From contig NZ_JANATA010000001.1 of NCBI RefSeq assembly GCF_024199005.1, positions 186,001-250,000 of the forward strand: DNA of 64,000 nt. The letters run 5' to 3'. Position 1 is the stretch's first letter. Every line of letters begins with the position of its first letter. Origin of the DNA: Opacimonas viscosa. Lineage in GTDB: Bacteria > Pseudomonadota > Gammaproteobacteria > Enterobacterales > Alteromonadaceae. Of this stretch, positions 26,201 through 35,652 are shown one piece after another. The translations under genes and the position numbers were made by a program. The notes beneath the pieces were generated by a model. That model was given only the letters and a program-made list of their open reading frames with translations, had not been told where the DNA came from and did not search any database.

Positions 26201-28120
26201 CTTCGTCCATACTTGGGCAAATGCGCTTTGGAATAGCTGCTGAGATACACTCATATCGGCGGTGGGGAAAGCAGGATGTAACATAGAAAAATCCATGATC
26301 CAATTTGCTTCACCATCCGCGCCTTTGATTTTATATGGCGTTTCATCAATCACTCGCAAACCGAAGTTTTCCAGCATGGGGAGTACATCTGAAAGGTGAA
26401 TCGGAGTAAGTCTATGATACAGTTTTAGTCGCACAGCTTGACTCTCTGAGCCGGTCTCTTGAGAGCGGTAAAACAACATCTCAAGGGGATTATTAGGGTC
26501 TAACTGCTCTAATTTGTTGATATCGCCCAATGCAGCACTTGGCAAATACTCATCCATATATGCTTGACTGAAATGTTGCGCATAGCGATTAATCAACTTC
26601 ACACTTTTCGCTTCGCCATACGATGAACGGATTACACTGGCAAGACGATCATCCCATGTTTTACTGAGCTCAATGACATTGTGCTCAATATCAGCAATTG
26701 GATATGCAGTCGTATTGTCAGTTACCCTGACAATATAATGGGTACGTGCATACACACTCTCTGAAAAGTAAGTGGTAAATTCTACATCTTGTTGTGTAGC
26801 AAAGGCTTGTTTTAAGTACGCTTGGGTCGCTTTACGTAAAGCGGTGTTGTAGCGCTCTCTGGGAACATATACCAAACAAGAAATAAAACGCCCAAAAGCG
26901 TCTTTGCGCGTAAACATTCTGGTAATGCCTCGCTCTTGCATTTGAAATATGCCAGTGACAATTTTGACTAACTCTTCTGGTGTAGAATGCAGTAATTCAT
27001 CACGTGGGTACGTTTCTAAAATATTAATAATGGATTTATTAGCATGTGAACCTTGGTACACATCAGCTAAGGCAATGACTTCGTTAATTTTATGTCCTAA
27101 GACCGGGATATCCATCACCGACGAGTTGTAAAGCGAAGCCGAATACAATCCCAAGAAACGATGTTCCCCAATAACTCGACCTAAGGCGTCATGTTCCTTA
27201 ATACCTACGTAGTCGATATATGCCGGGCGGTGGACACGCGCCATACTGGTTGTTTTGGTTAGAATTAATGGCTCTGAATTCAGTGTGACGGCTCTAGCCG
27301 TCGAAGGTAAGTTAGAAATCCTCCGCTCGCGTTTACGCGTGGTATTTTTCATAATACCCAAGCTAGATTCATCATGTGGGGTCCACACAAAGTCCCCTTG
27401 ATCTGAGGTCACAGTGTAGTAACGATATCCCATCAGCGTAAAATTGTGATCGGCTAACCAATTAATAAAAGTAAGTGCTTGAGTTTTTACGGATTCTGGA
27501 TATTGAAAGGCCGAATCTTGTATCGTTGCTTGGGTACTCAAAAGGCGTTCTTTTAGTGGCAGCCAATCCCCCACAACAAGATTAACTTCTGCCACAACCG
27601 AAGCGATCTCATCTGTGATAACTTGTAATGCTTTAGTTGAGCTTTGTCTGTCGATTTCTATCAAGAAAACCGTTTCATGTGCCTGCTCTTTGGTATCCGT
27701 ATTAAATGATTGAACGAGTAAATTTTTATCGCGTTGTACAGCGATTGGACTATGTAGTAAAAGATGCGTGGTAATACCTAGACGGTTACAGCACATGCGA
27801 ATGGAGTCTACTAAAAATGGCGAGTCCTTCACTAATACTTCAACGATAGTATGTTCTGATTGCCAACCGTCTTTATTTATTTTGGGATTGAATACACGAA
27901 TGGTGGGTTGGGTCGCATCGAACTGAGAAAACTTCTGCCACAATGACAGTGTTGCACCATACAAGTCACTGTCTGTACGCCCAGACAAATCGTCTGCCGA
28001 TATGTTTTTAAATAAGATCTGGGCAAAACGCTGAATAAGATTCGCATCTTTTTTATCCGCCTTACTATCTATATAACGCAGTACTTTATCGAAGATAACC
28101 GATGTTTGAGAAACTGTCAT
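23288..28120 (-). CDS. gdhB: NAD-specific glutamate dehydrogenase (large, 180-kDa class)
   Basis: A 1610-residue enzyme that deaminates glutamate to 2-oxoglutarate with NAD, mainly a catabolic reaction. It belongs to the very large bacterial GDH class with a long N-terminal region (ACT-like and regulatory), a central catalytic core and a C-terminal helical region. The core is clear: [39 protein letters not shown] with the catalytic Lys, [12 protein letters not shown], and the NAD-binding IVGEGGNLG. Length matches the family. AAGGAT precedes the ATG. It has its own terminator, so it is a single-gene unit between the envelope cassette and pyrD. Confidence 0.96.
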   Translation of the reverse strand: [1610 protein letters not shown]

Positions 28121-28282
28121 TGTCTTATCCTTAGATTCGTTTCGGGTATAATTTAGCCCATATGATCTTATCTTATCGGCAATAAATTATGAATTTGAAA
28201 CTATTTTGACGAATTATTTCAATGATTTAAACACTTATTTTCCAATAAATTGGCAACATAAATAAGTATGCAAAAAAATACT

Positions 28283-28312
28283 AAAAAAGGGCGATAAACG
28301 CCCTTTTTTTTT
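28283..28312. terminator. Terminator of the DUF1302-RND cassette
   Basis: GGGCG (28289-28293) and CGCCC (28299-28303) enclose ATAAA, flanked by A6 and T9, a strong symmetric terminator. It lies 28 bp past the stop of the RND permease gene and before the gdh promoter. Confidence 0.93.
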
Positions 28313-28339
28313 GCATAAAATGATAGAAATAATTTTTAC

Positions 28340-30691
28340 TTAACTGGCATCTTTTAAATCACCTTGTTGTTTATTTGTGCCCTTTCGATTCCACCATAAT
28401 AAACGGGCAAGTGCAGGTAAAACTAACACCGCACCGAGCATATTTACGATAAACATAAAGGTTAATAAAATTCCCATATCCATCTGGAATTTTAAGCTAG
28501 AGAACACCCAAGTACTCACCCCAATCGCAAGCGTTATACCGGTGAACAACACTGCGCTACCACGCTCTTGTAAGGCCGTTAGGTATGCATCATGTACGTC
28601 AGCACCTTCATCTAATTTACGCATCATCGTCGATAAAATATAAATACCATAATCGACCCCAATACCCACGCCTAAAGCAATAACAGGTAGCGTTGATACC
28701 GTTAAACCAATTTGTAAGAAAGTCATTAATGCCTGCGCTAAAACCGATACCACATACAATGGTAAAACCACTGATAATGTTGCACGTAGCGACTTGAAGC
28801 TCATCAAGCACAAGATAATAACAGCACCAAACACATATACGAGCATCGGGTTTTGTGAAGCTGCAACAGCTTCATTAGTTGCTGCCATTACGCCTACAGG
28901 GCCAGAAGCTAGGGCAAAAGTGAGCCCTTCAGCAGCATATAGTTGACGGTATTCCTTCACCGCATCCACTACCCTGCTAATCGTTTCCGCTTTGTGATCG
29001 GTCATGAACAAGATTACTGGCATGACTGAGCAATCACCGTTAAGCAGTCCTGTGGAAGATGGAATACGCGCAATGGATTGCACTAAGACAGCCTCATTAC
29101 GCGGTAAAATGTTCCATTTCGGGTTCCCTTCGTTATAACCGGCGTTAATTTTCTTTGCAATATGCGGCAGAGAAACCGCGGATTGGACGCCTTCAATACT
29201 CGTCATGCGCCATTGAAATTCATCAATGGCATTCATCACGGAAAAAGAAGTACAAGCTTCAGGGTATGCTTCAACCAAAATAGAAATGTAATCGACTGTG
29301 ATTTCATATTTATCAGTAATTAAAAAGGTATCTTGGTTATATCTTGAATCTTCGTGTAATGCCGGTGCGCCTGGATGCAGATCCCCTATTTTTAGGGTAT
29401 TAGCTTGCATTGCACCCAAAACAAATAAGATTGCAGTGACACTAACAATGATAATCGCTTTAGGCTTATCGCAACATTTTGCGAATGCACTCCAATTAGT
29501 AGGGTTAGCAACTTTGCGTTTCGCACGAGCATGATAAGCATCATTAAAAGAAACAAAGGACATCAGCACTGGTAACAAGAATAAGTTTGTCAAAATAATA
29601 ACCGCCACACCCATACTCGCGGTAATAGCTAATTCTTTGATAATACCAATATCAATCACAAGTAAAGTTAAGAAACCTACGGTATCCGATAGTAAAGCAA
29701 TTCCACCTGGCACTAATAATGAAGCAAAAGCCAGTTTTGACGCCGCCAGACTAGATAAACCTTCTACCACTTTATTGCCCACTGCATTGATCATTTGGAC
29801 ACCGTGGCTAACTCCGATGGCAAAGACCAAAAATGGGACTAAGATCGACATAGGATCTAAACCAAAACCAAATAATGTCAACAGACCGAGCTGCCAAATT
29901 ACAGCTACGAGTGAACAAACAATTGGCAAGACAGTTAACATAATAGACTTAGAAAAGATAAACACCATGATCGTCGTAATGGCGATGGCTATGGCAAAAA
30001 AGGTAAGGACATCTTTTGCGCCATTAGCGACATCCGCTATCATTTTTGAGAAACCGATGATATGCAGCGTGACGCGATCATTTTCATATTTATCACGTAG
30101 TTCAGTTTCTAACTGATTGCCGATTTGTAACATATTCAAATCTTCACCAGTTTCAGGATCAGTTGATAACAGCTGCGCCTTTACCATGGCGCAGCTATAA
30201 TCTGAAGATACTTGATTACCAACAATCCCCGCTTTTTCAATATTTTGTGCAACCTTCAGTAACGCATCCGGATTACTTGAATTAAAGTCTGCTGGAATAA
30301 CTGGACCACCAGCAAATCCCCCCTCAACAATCTCTGTGAAGCGAGTCGCCGGTGAAAATAGAGAAACAACCAATGAGCGTTCTACACCGTTGATAAAAAA
30401 CACGTCATCGTGGACGTTTTTTAAAGTATCAAAAAAATACTGATTGAAAATGTTACCAGAGGTATCACACACCGACACTAAGACATTATTAGCACCATCG
30501 AAGTCTGCTCGATGTTTTAAATAATTTTGCATGTATTCGTGTTGTAACGGGATGTTTTTTTCAAAACCTGCATCTAGCTTTAGCTGAGTCGCCATAAATA
30601 GCAAAGCAACAGTTGCAACAGCAAAAATTCCAATGACCGTTTTTCGGAAACCGAACAAAAGACTTTCAAAAAAATGAGTTAATTTTTGCAT
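28340..30691 (-). CDS. RND/MMPL-family exporter permease
   Basis: A 783-residue inner-membrane protein of the RND superfamily (COG1033 'predicted exporter' type). It has an N-terminal membrane helix (about 15-35), a large periplasmic loop, a block of five helices (about 225-390), a second periplasmic loop (about 430-610) and a second helix block (about 625-765). The two-fold repeat is visible. No membrane-fusion protein or TolC gene is nearby, as usual for this class. It is the last gene of the DUF1302-DUF1329-YCF48-RND operon, separated by only 3 bp from the YCF48 gene. Homologous clusters occur in hydrocarbon-, sterol- and lipid-using bacteria. The substrate is unknown; a lipid-like export or envelope role is an inference. 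Confidence 0.88.
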   Translation of the reverse strand: MQKLTHFFESLLFGFRKTVIGIFAVATVALLFMATQLKLDAGFEKNIPLQHEYMQNYLKHRADFDGANNVLVSVCDTSGNIFNQYFFDTLKNVHDDVFFINGVERSLVVSLFSPATRFTEIVEGGFAGGPVIPADFNSSNPDALLKVAQNIEKAGIVGNQVSSDYSCAMVKAQLLSTDPETGEDLNMLQIGNQLETELRDKYENDRVTLHIIGFSKMIADVANGAKDVLTFFAIAIAITTIMVFIFSKSIMLTVLPIVCSLVAVIWQLGLLTLFGFGLDPMSILVPFLVFAIGVSHGVQMINAVGNKVVEGLSSLAASKLAFASLLVPGGIALLSDTVGFLTLLVIDIGIIKELAITASMGVAVIILTNLFLLPVLMSFVSFNDAYHARAKRKVANPTNWSAFAKCCDKPKAIIIVSVTAILFVLGAMQANTLKIGDLHPGAPALHEDSRYNQDTFLITDKYEITVDYISILVEAYPEACTSFSVMNAIDEFQWRMTSIEGVQSAVSLPHIAKKINAGYNEGNPKWNILPRNEAVLVQSIARIPSSTGLLNGDCSVMPVILFMTDHKAETISRVVDAVKEYRQLYAAEGLTFALASGPVGVMAATNEAVAASQNPMLVYVFGAVIILCLMSFKSLRATLSVVLPLYVVSVLAQALMTFLQIGLTVSTLPVIALGVGIGVDYGIYILSTMMRKLDEGADVHDAYLTALQERGSAVLFTGITLAIGVSTWVFSSLKFQMDMGILLTFMFIVNMLGAVLVLPALARLLWWNRKGTNKQQGDLKDAS

Positions 30692-30694
30692 ACA

Positions 30695-31723
30695 TTATTT
30701 CTTGTTATTGTTAAAAGAGGAAAGACCAGAAGCAGAAACTGAAATAACCTGATCATTAAAACGAATGGCATTCAATATCGAAGTTTTTTCAGAGCTTTGA
30801 ATCGATGAAACGGTATTATTCTTACATGTTATGTCCTGGTCCATATTCGATATATCAATGGACGTGTAATAACCATTATTCTGTAGTGCTAATATGGTAT
30901 TTGAATCAAGGACGGTGAATGAATTTACAGAAGCCTCTTCACACAAAGTAATAGTTTGCCAACCATTAGGGGTTTGCATAAAAGTATTCCCTCTTAATCC
31001 ACCTACAATAAGACCTTTTGGAGTATCAGCTATAGCAAAAAAAGACCCATCATAATCAATTTCAATGCGTTGCCAAGTCATCCCTTGATCTTGACTTTGC
31101 GCAATCATACCGGTCTCTCCAACCATATAAAGAATACCATTGGCAAATGTTACGCGATTAAAGTGTGGTAATATAGAGGCTAATTCTTCTAGGTAAAACT
31201 CCTCACCATCTAGTTCACGGATCTCATCAAGGTATGCTTGGTCGTCAGGATGCAATAGAGAAGCATTCAATTCTTTTTGCCATGTAACACCACCATCTCG
31301 CGTGCGATAAAAAGCGCCATATGCACCAACGGCAATACCATGAGACTCAGTAAAAAATAACACATCTAAAAAGGGCTTTTCACTGCTGATGTCTTGAAAC
31401 TGAACTAGCCAAGTCTCCCCCATATCTGGTGAATGTAAAATCGTTAAATCATGACCCACCGCCCATAAACCATTGTCTAGTTGTGTCAGCGCCGTTAATG
31501 TCGATTTAGTTGGGATAATATGTTGATAAGTATTATCAAGTGATGAACCGGATAATACGTGGCCACGTTCGCCGACAGCCATAAAACGGTCCGTATCAAT
31601 GTTAATAATATCTAACAACAACGACTTATTTGCTAGGTGTGAAGCAATACTGCTTTCTTGTGCCGCAATGACCGCAGGTGTCGCGATTAATGAAAACAAT
31701 AAAGAAAGATAAGAAAATTTCAT
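30695..31723 (-). CDS. YCF48/Hcf136-like beta-propeller protein
   Basis: A 342-residue exported protein with a signal peptide (SLLFSLIATPAVIAAQ). It has repeated BNR/YCF48-type blades such as HSPDMGETWLVQF, YRTRDGGVTWQKE and AQSQDQGMTWQRI, with the G-x-TW core, predicting a periplasmic beta-propeller. YCF48 proteins in plants and cyanobacteria assist photosystem II assembly; the bacterial homologues next to RND exporters have another, undefined role and probably act as periplasmic partners of the permease. Flanked by the DUF1329 gene upstream (53 bp) and the RND gene downstream (3 bp). Confidence 0.85.
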   Translation of the reverse strand: MKFSYLSLLFSLIATPAVIAAQESSIASHLANKSLLLDIINIDTDRFMAVGERGHVLSGSSLDNTYQHIIPTKSTLTALTQLDNGLWAVGHDLTILHSPDMGETWLVQFQDISSEKPFLDVLFFTESHGIAVGAYGAFYRTRDGGVTWQKELNASLLHPDDQAYLDEIRELDGEEFYLEELASILPHFNRVTFANGILYMVGETGMIAQSQDQGMTWQRIEIDYDGSFFAIADTPKGLIVGGLRGNTFMQTPNGWQTITLCEEASVNSFTVLDSNTILALQNNGYYTSIDISNMDQDITCKNNTVSSIQSSEKTSILNAIRFNDQVISVSASGLSSFNNNKK

Positions 31724-31776
31724 AGTAGTCCATAAAGTAAAACGGCTGACCTAAGCCAACCGTTGTTCTATCGTTA

Positions 31777-33144
31777 TTAACGTCTGCCTGCTCGGCGTAA
31801 AGCTTGTGGAGTAAAGTCTCGATCATTCAAGACCGTTTGGAAGTCATACATTTTTTCTTCGTTATCTAGACCTAATGCTAAATAACGACGAGAGTTTAGA
31901 TCATGTAATACTTCTAACGTTGACCACGCTGTAGGCACTTCATAGTAATTTAGACCATGAGCAACACCTACACGATATAGGCCACCACGCTCATCGTACA
32001 AATCTGCCACCATAATTTGCCAGCTATCTTCATCAATATAGAACACCCGCTTGTTATAAACATGACGGAATTCATCTTTTAAGTTAGCTTCAACTACCCA
32101 TACACGGTGTTTTTCATAACGAGTTAGATCAGGGTTCACATGACCTGCATGTAATACGTCATCATATGATACTTTATCGCTATGCAAATCGTAACTATTA
32201 TAAGCAACATACAATTCTTGTTTACCTTTTAGCTCCCAATTATAACGATTTGGAGAACCGTTATACATATCAAAATCATCGGTAGTACGTAAACCATCAG
32301 AACCTGTTCCCGGCGTATCAAATGCCACATTAGGAGCACGACGTACACGACGTTGTCCTGTGTTATACGTCCAAGCCTGGCGTGGTTGAGCCACCTGATC
32401 CACTGTCTCATGCACAAGTAACGCCGTACCTGCTAAACGAGCTGGACGAGTAACATTTTGCTTAAATTTAAACAAAATGTTGTCTTCCATAATGTCTTGA
32501 GCACTCACCCCCTGCTCTGAATATTTGATTTTTAATTGGTCATCAAAACCAATAATAGTGAAATTACCACCTTCAGTTACAGCCGCTTGACCGCCATAAC
32601 GTTGCACATTATCACCACGATAACGAAGAATATGGTTCCAGACCGCCTCTAAACCATTTTGTGGAATAGGAAAAGGAACTCCCATAATGGCATTTTTAAT
32701 TCCATTACCTCCGTTTAATAATTCTGCGTTTACCGCATTTGCTTTATTGGCTTCATAAACAAACTCAGGGTAAGACGCCGTTCTGCGTGACTGATACACA
32801 GGCATTTTATAAGTATCAGGATACAACTCAAACAACTTCATTTGACCAGGAGAAAGATTTTCCGCATAGTCTTTATAATTTGAGCTATCAATAGTGAATA
32901 ACACTTTGTCATCTGAAAACGGATTAGGATGATGGTCTCCTACTGAATAACCAGCTGGCGCTGTAGTTATACCCCCCGTCCAGGCTGGGATAGAACCATC
33001 CGCATTGCCGGCTTGAATGGCCCCCATTGGTGTTAGATCTGCGCCTAAACGAGCGGCTTCTGTCGCGCTAACATTTGCGTGGGCAGCTACAGAACCAAAA
33101 GTAATGGCTAGTGCTGCAGATAAGATGCTTATTTTTTTAATCAT
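31777..33144 (-). CDS. DUF1329 family periplasmic/outer-membrane lipoprotein-carrier-like protein
   Basis: A 455-residue exported protein with a signal peptide (ALAITFGSVAAHA). The mature part opens with the DUF1329 signature (ATEAARLGADLTPMGAIQAG, then IPAWTGGI) and ends with DRDFTPQALRRAGRR. DUF1329 proteins have a LolB/outer-membrane-lipoprotein-carrier-like fold in family models, consistent with handling lipids in the periplasm. It is encoded 14 bp downstream of the DUF1302 gene, a pairing seen in many Proteobacteria. The exact ligand is unknown. Confidence 0.9.
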   Translation of the reverse strand: MIKKISILSAALAITFGSVAAHANVSATEAARLGADLTPMGAIQAGNADGSIPAWTGGITTAPAGYSVGDHHPNPFSDDKVLFTIDSSNYKDYAENLSPGQMKLFELYPDTYKMPVYQSRRTASYPEFVYEANKANAVNAELLNGGNGIKNAIMGVPFPIPQNGLEAVWNHILRYRGDNVQRYGGQAAVTEGGNFTIIGFDDQLKIKYSEQGVSAQDIMEDNILFKFKQNVTRPARLAGTALLVHETVDQVAQPRQAWTYNTGQRRVRRAPNVAFDTPGTGSDGLRTTDDFDMYNGSPNRYNWELKGKQELYVAYNSYDLHSDKVSYDDVLHAGHVNPDLTRYEKHRVWVVEANLKDEFRHVYNKRVFYIDEDSWQIMVADLYDERGGLYRVGVAHGLNYYEVPTAWSTLEVLHDLNSRRYLALGLDNEEKMYDFQTVLNDRDFTPQALRRAGRR

Positions 33145-33158
33145 GTTTTACACCTAAC

Positions 33159-35267
33159 TTAGAATGAATATTTTGCGTTAAAAGATACAAAGTCTCTATC
33201 TGATAATGCGTTAGTAGTACCAATACCACCCCAGAACGCATTGTAGGAAGCTGTTGCAGAGAATTTACTTAAGTAATCAAAAGTAAATGCAATACTTGCT
33301 GACTTGCGATCTTCTGTGAATAAAAATAGTGGATCTGGCGTAGTGCCATCAACATCGTGTGCAAATGTTGCACGAGCACGTAGATTAATACCTGCATAAA
33401 TGTTGTTGTAATCAGCTACAGCTAATAAGCGATAACCCCAAGCCGTTTGTGAAGCAAATGGATTCGTTTCTGGGCCATCGGAAAGACCAGTATGTAAGCC
33501 TTCTAATGGAACAGGATTTGCTAAAACGTTACCCGAAGCATCTACATAACGGAATAAATCAGCGGTTCGTGCGGTCCCCGGAGCATTTAAACGGATAACT
33601 TCTGGATCTGGGAAATCAATAACATCGACATAAGCGACTTCACCAAGTAATACTAAGTTATCAGTGCCAAGGGCAGGACCGAAAATATGCGATACAGTAA
33701 CTTGTGCTTGGAATGTATCAGAGAGTAAATAACCATCTGCAGACTGACCAGGACCAGTTCGTAACCCGATATTGTTTAATTGAGAAATACCAACAAGATC
33801 ATCACGTAAACCAGCATTGCCAAGCTGTTCAGGCATAGCCATATAAAGCAGTTCTACGTCATCTAACTGTAACGGTTCATCCTGTCGATAAGAGACTTCA
33901 CCCGCAACAGCTGTTTCACCAACAGTCGTGTTAAATGAAACACCGTATAACTTGATGTCTTCTGGATAAACAAATTCAGCTTTAGTGAAAGTATTTAAAT
34001 CCATGATGTTGTCTTTAGTGACAGTGTTTTGTGCTAAATAAGCTAAATCGCCAATAATACCACCTTGAGTGAAGTCTGACGTAACACCAGAAACCAATGG
34101 ACGAGTACTATGGTAATTCATGTGATAGAAACCGAATTCAGTTTCATTTAAATCTTCAGCAAACCAAGCCACTTTAATACCGTACTGACCACCATCATCT
34201 GCATCAGTATGCGCTTTATCGCCTTCATCTCTGATAGCAACTTTGGTCGGATAAGCTAACATAGCTGCAGCTAATGGAGCCAGTGCAGCAGGATTACCAC
34301 CACCTGCAGTTAATAAACCATTCGCTTGAGAACCGATAGCGTTTAATTCTGAAAGTAAAAAGTCTAGGTGAATATCTGGGTTACCAGAGAAACCTAGTTG
34401 AATAGTCGAGGCCTGGCCACCTTCACCGGCAAAATCATTGGTCGCAAAGTATGAACCAGCTACCGGTAAACGTGAACGCTCCCAATCGTATTGGTAATAA
34501 CCTGCAATACTCACATTTTCCGTTAGACCTAATGATGCGTACACCATGCCTACAGGGATAAATACTTCTTTTAACTCCGCGCCTGGAGAGCGGGCACGAG
34601 TGACATCAACTGGATTGGTAGTGTTAATACCATGTTGGATAAATGTAGATTCACCCCAAGAAACTACTTGGTTACCCACCCGGATAGTGAGTGGCATTTC
34701 ACCTAAATCAAAATCACCATACACAAAGGCATCAAGCAGTCGAAAATCTTGGCATAGCTCTTCTTCGGCTTTTTTGGAGGCACAAAGGTCGATATTACCA
34801 CCACCGATTGGGCGGTTCCAAGTGTCGTTACTGTCTGCAGTAAATTCCTTGAAATAAAACACTCGCCCAAAGAAACCGATGTTGTCTTTTTGGATGTCTA
34901 TTTCATGTGAGCCAGAGAATTGGGTAGAAAAAGCATCACCTGGATCGTTCATCAAATTACCTAGGTCACCGTTTGATGAATAACCACCCACCTGTTGGGC
35001 CCAAACGTCTTGGTTCTGGTAAATCACATTACCTAATGCTGTATAGCCACTCCAGTCTAAGCCAGGTTGGTTAGCTTTTGCAATAAGGTTCATGTTGCGA
35101 TCTTCAACTCTGATACTTGTACCAATAGTAAAAGTAGAATCAATGTTTACGGTCACATCACCAAACTCAAATTCTGCGGCATGTGCAGATAAGGTCGTCG
35201 CAGCAAATAATGCGGCAATTCCTATAGCAAGTTTGGATTTTTGGAACAAGGTGGGGCTATTTATCAT
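33159..35267 (-). CDS. DUF1302 family outer-membrane protein
   Basis: A 702-residue exported protein when started at the ATG at 35267, which has AGGAGA upstream and begins a proper signal peptide (AIGIAALFAATTLSAHA); the frame extends 32 residues further upstream without support. The mature protein starts AEFEFGDVTVNIDSTFTIG and shows many amphipathic strands, ending in a C-terminal Phe (FVSFNAKYSF), typical for an outer-membrane barrel. DUF1302 proteins accompany DUF1329 and RND genes in clusters for lipid, steroid or hydrocarbon handling. It is the first gene of the cassette; the 161 bp upstream contain its promoter and an imperfect palindrome around 35364-35375 that could bind a regulator. 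Confidence 0.88.
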   Translation of the reverse strand: MINSPTLFQKSKLAIGIAALFAATTLSAHAAEFEFGDVTVNIDSTFTIGTSIRVEDRNMNLIAKANQPGLDWSGYTALGNVIYQNQDVWAQQVGGYSSNGDLGNLMNDPGDAFSTQFSGSHEIDIQKDNIGFFGRVFYFKEFTADSNDTWNRPIGGGNIDLCASKKAEEELCQDFRLLDAFVYGDFDLGEMPLTIRVGNQVVSWGESTFIQHGINTTNPVDVTRARSPGAELKEVFIPVGMVYASLGLTENVSIAGYYQYDWERSRLPVAGSYFATNDFAGEGGQASTIQLGFSGNPDIHLDFLLSELNAIGSQANGLLTAGGGNPAALAPLAAAMLAYPTKVAIRDEGDKAHTDADDGGQYGIKVAWFAEDLNETEFGFYHMNYHSTRPLVSGVTSDFTQGGIIGDLAYLAQNTVTKDNIMDLNTFTKAEFVYPEDIKLYGVSFNTTVGETAVAGEVSYRQDEPLQLDDVELLYMAMPEQLGNAGLRDDLVGISQLNNIGLRTGPGQSADGYLLSDTFQAQVTVSHIFGPALGTDNLVLLGEVAYVDVIDFPDPEVIRLNAPGTARTADLFRYVDASGNVLANPVPLEGLHTGLSDGPETNPFASQTAWGYRLLAVADYNNIYAGINLRARATFAHDVDGTTPDPLFLFTEDRKSASIAFTFDYLSKFSATASYNAFWGGIGTTNALSDRDFVSFNAKYSF

Positions 35268-35428
35268 AGTTTTTATTCTCCTGAAACACCACGTATGTGA
35301 TTGTAGTAATACTTCACTTATAGTTATTAACAAAATAATTACATTATTTACTAGTAACTGCAAGGACTAATCCTACCAGTACTGCAAAAATAACAAATTA
35401 ATATTTATATTCGGTGTCACTTGTTTAG

Positions 35429-35650
35429 CTAACGTACTCTCTCGATACGTTCGATTGCTGAATTTTGATTGACGAACATGCGAAAATAACCGTGTAGGCC
35501 TTGGTTTGTTATAAAGGGGCGCAAATGATGCGTCCCCAGTCTAATGCGTTTCCCATTGTCGTCTGTAACAATAACGTAGCGGATAGAGCCTTCATAGAAC
35601 CCAAGACATTTTGAGTACGGCAGGCGTAGCGAAAAATGATAAATGAACAT
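35429..35650 (-). CDS. DUF2835 family protein
   Basis: A 73-residue protein with the DUF2835 pattern: FSLRLPYSKCLGFYEGSI, a central VIVTDDNGKRIRLGTHHLRPF and ITNQGLHGYFRM. It begins 2 bp after the pepN stop codon, so it is coexpressed with pepN. The pepN-DUF2835 adjacency is widespread in marine gammaproteobacteria. Function unknown; its size and compact beta pattern suggest a small cytoplasmic protein. Confidence 0.88.
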   Translation of the reverse strand: MFIYHFSLRLPYSKCLGFYEGSIRYVIVTDDNGKRIRLGTHHLRPFITNQGLHGYFRMFVNQNSAIERIERVR

Positions 35651-35652
35651 AC

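Noticed and set aside
23288-28120. Frameshift or fusion to explain the very long open frame
   Set aside because: The length of about 1610 residues is normal for the large NAD-glutamate dehydrogenase class and motifs run continuously in one frame.
29637-30116. 159-codon open frame on the plus strand inside the RND permease gene
   Set aside because: It is antisense to a clear RND protein with continuous membrane helices, has a repetitive Lys/Thr/Ile-rich composition typical of an opposite-strand shadow, and no ribosome site.
30695-31723. Evidence for photosynthesis from the YCF48/Hcf136 homologue
   Set aside because: No photosystem genes are present; bacterial YCF48 proteins next to RND exporters occur widely in non-phototrophs.
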